Shown here: one piece after another, positions 56,907 through 64,000 of the stretch
Position numbering within the stretch: the stretch's first letter is position 1
Layout of the letters: each line of letters begins with the position of its first letter
Position numbers and translations under genes: made by a program
Notes under the pieces: model-generated
What the model saw: only the letters and a program-made list of their open reading frames with translations
Told to the model about the DNA's origin: nothing
Databases searched by the model: none
Origin: Physcomitrium patens
Lineage: Eukaryota > Streptophyta > Bryopsida > Funariales > Funariaceae
Direction: 5' to 3'
Assembly: GCF_000002425.4 (NCBI RefSeq)
Contig: NC_037266.1
Span: 1,642,903-1,706,902, forward strand
DNA: 64,000 nucleotides

Positions 56907-57304
56907 TGTTAGGGACATAGTCCTTAGAACCTTCTAGAGACAAGTTTCTAGAACCTTCTAGAAGCAAGTCTCTAGAACCTTCTAGAAGCTTCTTAGTTGG
57001 TAGAAGATGTTAGGGACATAATCTTTAGAATCTTCTAGAGATAAGTTTCTAGAATCTTCTAGAAGCAAGTCTCTGGAACCTTCTAGAAGCTTCGTAGTTG
57101 GTAGAAGTTGCTTGAGAAGCTTCCTAAATAGGAGAATATATTGGAATCGAGGCTAAAGAGTTCTTCAGTCTCGACAATACATCTCTTGGAGCTCTAGCTC
57201 ACTTCTCTGGTATTATTCTTATATTCATCTGATTAATCTAGTTCTTGCCAGTTCTTCTTGGACTTCTTGTTAGATCTCGAGCCTGTATTTCTGTGTCCGT
57301 AACA
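56907..57304 (+). repeat. Gy3 3' LTR
   Basis: 398 bases, TGTTAGGG to CCGTAACA, after AAAGGAGGGGG and followed by the CTTAG duplication. It has the duplicated 101-base head (second copy from 57008) but only one copy of the 30-base unit. Confidence 0.95.
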
Positions 57305-57309
57305 CTTAG

Positions 57310-57740
57310 TTTATAACAAATTCACTTCTCTAATGTTAGGTTGGTAGTACCTTATCATATTTGAAGGTACATTTATTGTTATCAAGAATTTTGATATTTC
57401 ACCATACTCTAGGAGTTTGTGTAATATTTTTCCTTAAAAAAAAGTAAATTTTTAATAAGTAACATATTTTGACATCTTCTTGGGTTATTATTGACAACAA
57501 ATCTTAACAATTGCATCAATACTCAATATTTTCATTCTTTTTCTACAAAATATGTAAAATGAAAGTCCACCTCATAGGTTTTTAAACAATATACTTCCAA
57601 AACCAAATTTTTTTATATTTTTTCCTGTTTTTTGTTTTTAAAGAAAACTTTAATATAGTGAAACCTAATTCAATGATTTATGATGAAATGACCACTATTA
57701 GTTAGAAGTCTCAATTTTGTTTCAGTTCGGCAATCATTGT
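57310..57740. other. AT-rich spacer, nothing recognised
   Basis: No gene or repeat recognised between Gy3 and the GC-rich island. Confidence 0.6.
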
Positions 57741-58350
57741 TTTGTGCCAAAAATGGAAAACAGGGGTCCACATCGATGACTGTGCAGTCGGGAGCCGACC
57801 ACGTGGAGGTGGTCGTGATCCACGTGTCGGGAATTCAGTCTCCACCATCTCCCCCCACCACGCCAGCTTTCAGCCGCTGCCGCGTGGGTGCCGCCGCGAC
57901 ACCGCGGGGAGATGGCCCCGCCAGACTTTCTGCCGCTTCTTCCTCTTCATGTCACCCCACCCCACCCTACCCACGAGACTTCTCCTCCTTCACTTGGCTG
58001 CTCCCCTTCTACTCCGGCGAGCACGCCATTCCTCACCTCCCTTCTTCTTCTTCTTCTTCTTCCCCTTTGGCGTTGCTCTTCCCCTTCTCCTGGAGAGCCG
58101 GCCAGCCAGCGCAATCCCCATTTGCCCAGTTTTCCTGCTCCCCTGCGATCAGCATCATCATCATCATCATCATCCGCAGTGCAGCATTCTCAGCAGTGCA
58201 GCGCACCAGCCTGGATACATTCCCAACCTGCTCTTCGCATCCCACCCCTGGCGCCGCTTGCTCGCCGCCCGGAATCCCCCCACCCACACACAATTCAGCC
58301 TCACTTTGAGCACTCCACTGGTCCCACATGAGATGGATGTGTTTCGTTAG
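57741..58350 (+). promoter_or_regulatory. GC-rich island with two G-boxes
   Basis: Composition changes abruptly to GC- and pyrimidine-rich. Two G-box cores lie 21 bases apart: CCACGTGG at 57799-57806 and CCACGTGT at 57820-57827. G-boxes bind bZIP and bHLH factors and are common in ABA- and light-responsive plant promoters. Downstream are a CT-rich stretch with (TTC)n at about 58,040-58,065 and (ATC)n at about 58,150-58,173, typical of a plant promoter and 5' leader. Overlapping open frames of 98-202 codons on both strands look like products of composition. No main coding frame follows, so the gene it serves is unidentified or lost. Confidence 0.5.
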
Positions 58351-59999
58351 ACAAGGGTCATGCTCTCAGCAGTCCCGTTCTTGGGAGCAGCTTCGTTTCT
58401 CCCGAAAGATGCCCACATTATTTATTGTCTTGGGTCATCACTCTTGACGATCTAATGAATCGATGACGCATGGCCTCATCGGATGAGAATGCTGCATTGT
58501 CACTTTTTATGTAATTATGAGAATATTGTATCTGTCGAATTTCTACAACCACCGGAACAGTAGAATAAGAGATCACAAGCGTAGCCCAAGCTCCCCCGGC
58601 GTGTTGCAATCATCAGAACTCAGTATCTGCACCACGGTGCTAGATGGAGAAGGCTGAAGTTTTGAATTGACGTGGCAGTCAGAAATATATTGCAGACAAA
58701 GAAGATGTTGGGACTGGCCACTGACCTAGTTGATGCCCACCCACAGCTCATGTTCTCGTGTTGGGGTTTATTCGCATGACTGATCGCGGTGTCCATCCAT
58801 CCCCCATGGTCACGCCTATTTTCGGGGTTAGAAATCTTTGGACGTAAGAAATGAGAGAGAGTTGACCTTCTCGCCACCTATCATTTTGGCGAACGACGAC
58901 TTTGACGCTTACAGGGCGACCTCGTCTAAACAATCTGCTCCATCTCGCAGACATAGACCTGTACGACAGATCATGGCCATCTTCTTCCTAACAGGCATTG
59001 AAAAGATCTATAGCTTTGAGTCAAATGGATGCCCCAGGAGTCTACTGTGATCCGGATTGCAGGCAGGTGTCGTTATGTGGATTTCCTTTTCTCACGTTTC
59101 AAAGTTTACTTACGGTGTGTGTTATCTTGTATTATGAGTTATTGGATTTTTGTTTTCTATTTTTTGATTTTTTTTGATTTTGAGGAATGATTCAGATCGA
59201 TTTCGCTTGTGATGGAAGCGAGCTTGTTTATGTTTATAGAGGCAACCCCAGAATGCGAGGCAATTACTGTTCTGTGGTTCCCTAACAATTGCCGTTGAAA
59301 CCTGAGAGCGGGGAATAATGTTTCTAGGTTGAAAAGAATCATCCATAATCTCAAATTCCTAAGGAGAAGTTTTAGGGCAAACAACCAAAACGAGTATCCT
59401 CCATTTAGAGCCCAATGGTCAATCATAGTTGTTTCGTTTTGTTTATTATTTCATTTTAAACCTCAGATTGAGAATCCTCCCAAGCGAATATTCATCTGTG
59501 GAGGCTGAATTTGAAATCTCTGCAATGACGATCCCAAGCCGGTGAGGCGTAACTTGTAGATGTTTCTACCTGCAAGTTGCTGCAAGGTCCAACTAATTAA
59601 ACCAGTGAAATGAAGAATTGCAAGTGGAGCATGAAGTTCCGCGAGTGTATTATCATTCCGACTAAGTGAGTCATAACAAGTCTAAAAATGGTTTACGATG
59701 CCCGCTTGGTTGAGGGCGTAATATTTCAACACCGAGTTCCAAGGGGGCGAGTAACAAACTGTCGGAATCGCGAGTCTAAGGAAGAAATTATTGCACTCAT
59801 AAGCGTGGTTTCCTGAACAATACTGTTCCATTACGCTACCATATATCAGAGTTCCAGCCTGTACACGTGACAGGCCTACATTGCCAAGACTGGATTATAT
59901 TTAGAAAGAACGTCTATTCCATAAAAAGATTTCGGTGGTTCTTGGGGTCCCGTGCTATTGGGCCGCGCACATGTCCCGTTTGGCTACGACCCCTTCCCT
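58351..59999. other. Intergenic, no gene recognised
   Basis: Moderate GC. Frames up to about 89 codons occur on both strands with no recognisable domain. It could include introns or untranslated parts of a gene served by the G-box island, but no exon is supportable. Confidence 0.5.
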
Positions 60000-60010
60000 A
60001 CATTTAAATG
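60000..60010 (+). promoter_or_regulatory. TATA-like element of the AGP gene
   Basis: CATTTAAATGA lies about 230 bases before the AGP start codon. It would place transcription start near 60,035 and leave a CT-rich 5' untranslated region of about 195 bases, a common plant arrangement. Confidence 0.4.
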
Positions 60011-60230
60011 AGCCCGCTCACTACCTCCCACAAGTCTCGCATTCGGAGGCTCCAACTCCAGAGCTCTCCATCTAGTGTCCAGCAGCACCATCACCAAAAT
60101 CACTAATTCTTGTCCTCTCTCACTTCCCTCTTATCATCATTGCATTTCTGAATTGCCAGGGTCATCATTTGTGTTACTCGATCCGTCTGAGCTCTCACAA
60201 GTTGCTTTGTCGACGATCTATCTGCACGCA

Positions 60231-60765
60231 ATGGCTTCATCTAACACCATGTCAATCGCATCTGCGTTGTGCCTGGTGACTCTATTTGCCTCCGTGATCG
60301 TTCAGGTTGCTGCCCAAGAGCCAGCTTCGGCCCCCACGGCCACGCCTCCAGTTGGAGCTCCAACAGTACCCCCTCCCGCTGGGTCTCCTTTCCAGCCACC
60401 CACCAGTTCTCCTCCCGCTGCGTCGGGTCCAGCTTCAGTTCCTCCTCCACCACCATCACCCTCAGGTTCGACTGTTCGTGTTCTACGTCCTTTCCCGATC
60501 GATTCTATTTCAGATTGGAGCTTTTTAAGCTATCAGTTAGTGTTGGGGATGCGATGGACATGGTCAATATATGTAAGTACTTGAATAATTTCTGATTGTA
60601 GATACGTGGTTTTGAATTTTTGCAGCTGAGACCCCCACTGCCACAGACTCTCCTCCCGCCGCTGCAGGACCCGGACCCGCCACATCCCCATCTAGCGATG
60701 CCTTCACCGTGGCACCGACTGTTTCGATTGTGTTGATGAGCACCCTTGCTTACCTTCTTTACTAG
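60231..60765 (+). CDS. Classical arabinogalactan protein, GPI-anchored, two exons
   Basis: Exon 1 is 60231-60465 and exon 2 60626-60765. The intron runs from CAG|GTTCG to TTTTTGCAG| and joins in phase 1, giving 124 residues. Residues 1-28 form a signal peptide (MASSNTMSIASALCLVTLFA onward, cleaved before QEPAS). The mature part is rich in Pro, Ala, Ser and Thr with AP, SP, TP and VP dipeptides, the hydroxyproline glycosylation context for type II arabinogalactan. The C-terminus has a small-residue region (TSPSSDA) then a hydrophobic tail (TVSIVLMSTLAYLLY) typical of a GPI-anchor signal. Such proteins sit on the outer plasma membrane or wall and act in growth and signalling. An in-frame upstream ATG exists, but this start gives the proper signal peptide. 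Confidence 0.9.
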
Positions 60766-63700
60766 ATCTCGGGGTAATGAGGCTTAGCATTCACGTCAGG
60801 ATTAGTCATGGAGCTGCTGTATCCACGGACGAGGAAGTGATCCCAAGACATTATTGGCAGGACACATTGTTAATCTATTCATGTAATGTGCTGATCAAGG
60901 AAGCGCTGAATAACTAAAATCCTTTTATTTAGGGATTCGATTGTGGACTGGAACTGTTTATTAAAATACATGTGTACCGGAGTTGCAAATATCCATATCG
61001 TCGATTGGGAATGAGTGTTAATGAGATGCTTTGAGCGGGGTGAAGCGCAAGTCATGCGGCATTGTCGGGAGGTGATCGTGCTCATCAGATTTCAAGAACG
61101 TGCAATCATCTTGCCATCTGGAAATCCATTGTATGTCTGTAAACAGTTGTTTACAAGCAGAGAAATTGACTGCAGTGGACTCAAACAACTGGAAAGCAGA
61201 GACGGGTGTGGCCCTGGTTGCGCTCGACTGGCACGAAACGATGAGGACTGCTGACCAGGTACGTCAAAGTGCAGCATGGCATTCCAGGAAAAGCGCCAAT
61301 GCCAAGAACGCGGGGCTTATTCGCTGCGTCTGGCATGAATCGTGCCTGAAAGGCGACAACGTCGCCCGCTCCACCGCGCCATGTCTACAGTGAATGCGGG
61401 ATGCATCGGATTCAGTCAGTCGACCACGGAGCCAGCTAGACAGCCGGCAGCATCAGCATCCGGCAGTGCCAGTGCGTGTGCTTCACGGGAGTCCCTTACT
61501 GTCCCTGGCCTGGCCACCACTCCACTCCTTCCATTCCCCCTTACTCTTCACGCTTACCACCATACCATCGCAAATACCAAAAGCACTTAGCGCATCTCTG
61601 CCGCCCAACTCAATCAAGTTTGATTGCCATATTCACGTTTCGATTCTGAAGGTGAATGGAGAGATGAATGCTCATTTTTACATATATATATATATAGACA
61701 TGAGATTTGTCCTTTTGTTGGTTCCAGTATTAATGGCGACGCAAGGAACAGCCTCTTTTTCCGTGCTTGAAGAGGTGGCCTGCCACTGACATGGATCGCA
61801 GTGCCACCATGTGCATGACTTGTGGTGAAATCCACCCCTTGATATGTATATATATATATATATATATATACATGTCCACTCATACTTGTCTATATCTTGG
61901 AAGGAGAAGCCTGAGTGTGTTTTTATTAACTGGACCCTGCATGTTTCAAGGCAAATTTCAATATTAGTACTAGTAATTGGTCAAAATAATACTGGGTGAA
62001 ATGAAAATTGTTGGATGTTCCATTGTGCTAATACTCACTTTCTTCTCTACTACTAACTTCTAAGTTATGCTTTCAATTTTGTGTAATTCAATTAGATGTT
62101 CAGACAAAAATTAAGCATTGTTGGTTGTGGTTAAATTGTGTTCAGTACACATCAGCTATGCTTTACACACACACACAAAAACACATCCATATATTTACAT
62201 GAATACAAGAACATTCTGTCCACAAAATGTGTCTTCAAGTATAAATTTTCAAATCTCTTCAAAAACTCACAAAACCTAGAAATATTAGTCAATAATTTGA
62301 TTCATACCATCTACAGTAAATAACAAAGATTTGTAACCTTCTTCTTCTTTTTACTTCTCTTTTTACAAATAATGATGTTTTTGGAAGCATTCAAGTTCTT
62401 CTGCATGTTATTAGAATGTAGAAGGCATTATTTTTGTGCACATGAAAGGTTTACTTTAGTGAGACTTTTCTTGGAATATCTAAAAGCAATTGAGAAGCCA
62501 CCACTGCATCTAAAATGGTTTTTTGACATTATTTCAAACACATTATTGCCTTTGACTTTGTTGACCAAGTTAGAAGAAGAAGAAGAAGAAAATATATTAT
62601 TCATGATATTTTTTTAAACAATCTCCGATGAACCTCGTAGTTTACATAATAGAATTCATTCATTTAATTACTACAATTGTTTAATATTTATATAATTTTA
62701 CCACACTCAAATGTAAGAGCAGGTTCAATTCATGAACTCTTTGTGCACATTTGATGGCAAAGCCTTCAACATACCCAACAAGGAAAATCAGAGAATCATT
62801 TGCAGTATATACAAAATAAATAAATAAATAAATATAATATAAATGGTGTGTTCAATGAAACAGATGTTCAAAAGTGTTTTATAAGGTTTTCCTCGCTGAC
62901 ACAACTTGATTCCTTTCATTTATAAACAAAAACAAAATTTCATTTCATCAATAAAACAATACAGTATTTTTAAAATACCATTTCATTATTAATCATCACT
63001 TTTGCAATGTATGTTGTAGATATGCAAATAGCATACTAATGTAAATAATATAACACAAAAAATGATGGAAATGAGACCAAACTAAATTTTACCTCAAACA
63101 TTCATCCTTTACAAGTACATGCACCACAAAAAGGGATCTCTCTTTACATTCATCCTTCACCACATCCTCATATCAAAGTATTCATCCATGCATTTATGTG
63201 TTTAAGTGTAGTTTATCCAGGATAGATAAATGAAAGAAGGGGAGAAAATAATTTATCTTATTTTTGATATTTCAAATTGATGATGAATAAGTGTGCATGA
63301 AGATATTTTTATTACTCATAAAAATAGGGAATTGCTAAAGCATCACCTCCATGTTGTTGAAGTCACATCTTGAAAGATGTGGTTGCTTGCATTGCAATTC
63401 CTTTTGGGATTACACTTCACAATTCACAATTCCTTTTGAGACTTTTTGGAGAAGGTCGACCACTATGGTGACTTGCATTTGGATGGAGGAAGCATCCAGA
63501 ATGAGGATCTAGTGTGTATGCACAAGTGGAGAGGGACACAAGAGAGCAAGACTAGACACAAGTAAAGAGCAGCAAGAGAGAGCACTCAAACAAGAGTACC
63601 CATGTGAGGTGTGGCTTTAACAATGTGGGGGTGTTGCCTTAGCAACCAACTAAAAATAGAATTGATATTTTATGCTAAAAATTACCATCATCTGCAAGTA

Positions 63701-63841
63701 TGTATGTTTGTATAACTAAATCAATCATACATACACTTCAGAAAAGGACAACTCTACAGTCATACCAAAGATTATGGAATGCAACAAATCATCAAGGAAA
63801 TATTCTATTCAATTATATAAGGAATAAAAGCATATAATAGG
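60766..63841. other. 3' flank of AGP and intergenic DNA
   Basis: The first 200 bases are probably the AGP 3' untranslated region. Frames at 61,015-61,789 on the plus strand and 62,372-62,617 show no domain. (AT)n tracts lie at about 61,680-61,696 and 61,850-61,870. No gene supportable. Confidence 0.55.
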
Positions 63842-63967
63842 GACTGCGTGGATGTACAGCTTTCATGCACTAATCGAGATGAGCTTAAAGATCCCAATGT
63901 CATGGTGGTCAAGGACCTCCTGGCGATAGAGACAGTAGGTAGGTCTGCAGGACAGGTCAATCCTTGA
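63842..63967 (+). CDS. Possible terminal exon of an unidentified gene
   Basis: After an AT-rich stretch ending in a possible acceptor (AATAG|G), a higher-GC frame reads DCVDVQLSCTNRDELKDPNV and then MVVKDLLAIETVGRSAGQVN before a stop. Composition and amino-acid mix look coding, but it is only 41 codons, has no start codon at its head and matches no family I know. The rest would lie upstream across an intron. Confidence 0.25.
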   Translation, partial: DCVDVQLSCTNRDELKDPNVMVVKDLLAIETVGRSAGQVNP

Positions 63968-64000
63968 GTGAAGAAACCACACAGAAAGAAGAGTAGAAGA

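Larger units (their letters stand above)
49855..57304 (+). mobile_element. Gy3: Ty3/gypsy chromovirus (fossil)
   Basis: Complete outline with a perfect 5-bp target duplication CTTAG (49850-49854 and 57305-57309). The LTRs are 458 and 398 bases; the difference is a 30-bp tandem repeat present three times in the 5' LTR and once in the 3' LTR. Parts: LTR, primer site, leader hairpins, gag, pol with chromodomain, accessory ORF, purine tract (AAAGGAGGGGG), LTR. It is closely related to Gy1. About 25 differences over 398 aligned LTR bases make it the oldest of the three complete elements. Interrupted by a TGTCG LTR at 54412-55681. Several breaks. Confidence 0.96.

Noticed and set aside
57737-58350. 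Overlapping frames of 98 to 202 codons in the GC-rich island
   Set aside because: All three plus frames and one minus frame are open together. Content is Ser/Pro/His homopolymers driven by composition, with no domain.
60075-60230. Upstream in-frame start for the AGP gene
   Set aside because: It would put about 52 residues before a perfect signal peptide. The start at 60231 gives a normal secretory N-terminus.
62372-62617. 81-codon plus-strand frame
   Set aside because: Hydrophobic and low-complexity (a Glu run from a GAA repeat), in AT-rich DNA, with no domain or context.

Overview
The window looks like nuclear DNA of a land plant with swimming sperm, most likely a moss or another bryophyte. 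Three things suggest this. A SHIPPO/ODF3-type flagellar gene is present (18697-19467). A classical plant arabinogalactan-protein gene with an intron is present (60231-60765). The window is otherwise very AT-rich and packed with nested Ty3/gypsy chromoviruses. No bacterial features were seen. Positions 363-1009 are an assembly gap.

Layout. 1-2.9 kb: 3' half of a Ty1/copia fossil. 2.9-6.0 kb: a heavily decayed Helitron (Rep plus helicase, minus strand), hit by a solo LTR with a perfect target duplication (4753-5247). 6.0-11.3 kb: AT-rich DNA without a recognisable gene. 11.3-15.1 kb: a decayed chromovirus. 15.1-22.1 kb: a gene island with a 56-codon ORF, the ODF3-like gene and an SF3B6 pseudogene. 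22.1-38.0 kb: a nest in which an LTR of a family called TGTCG here was entered by chromovirus Gy2 (22217-36519). Gy2 was in turn entered by chromovirus Gy1 (23097-29577) and by a second TGTCG LTR (30618-32036). 38.6-49.0 kb: two old minus-strand relatives of Gy2, also carrying TGTCG insertions. 49.9-57.3 kb: chromovirus Gy3, with its own TGTCG LTR. 57.7-64.0 kb: a GC-rich G-box island, the arabinogalactan-protein gene, and one possible terminal exon at the right edge.

The most interesting biology is in the chromoviruses. By eye the two LTRs differ by about 6/441 in Gy1, 20/561 in Gy2 and 25/398 in Gy3, so the relative age order Gy1 < Gy2 < Gy3 agrees with the Gy1-in-Gy2 nesting. Four shared traits stand out. 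(1) An 11-nt block two bases after the 5' LTR is complementary to 11 nt in the LTR about 30 bases after the TATA box. This is the geometry of Tf1-type self-primed reverse transcription, and the two families keep it with different sequences. (2) Gy1, Gy3 and the solo LTR carry dense perfect heat-shock-element arrays in U3. (3) The untranslated leader has a repeated hairpin with a constant 14-nt loop and paired stem changes between elements. (4) A small sense-strand ORF of no family I recognise lies between the chromodomain and the 3' LTR in both families, with remnants in older copies. Together they suggest a heat-responsive, self-primed chromovirus lineage with an accessory protein. All of this comes from reading the sequence; no database or folding program was run.
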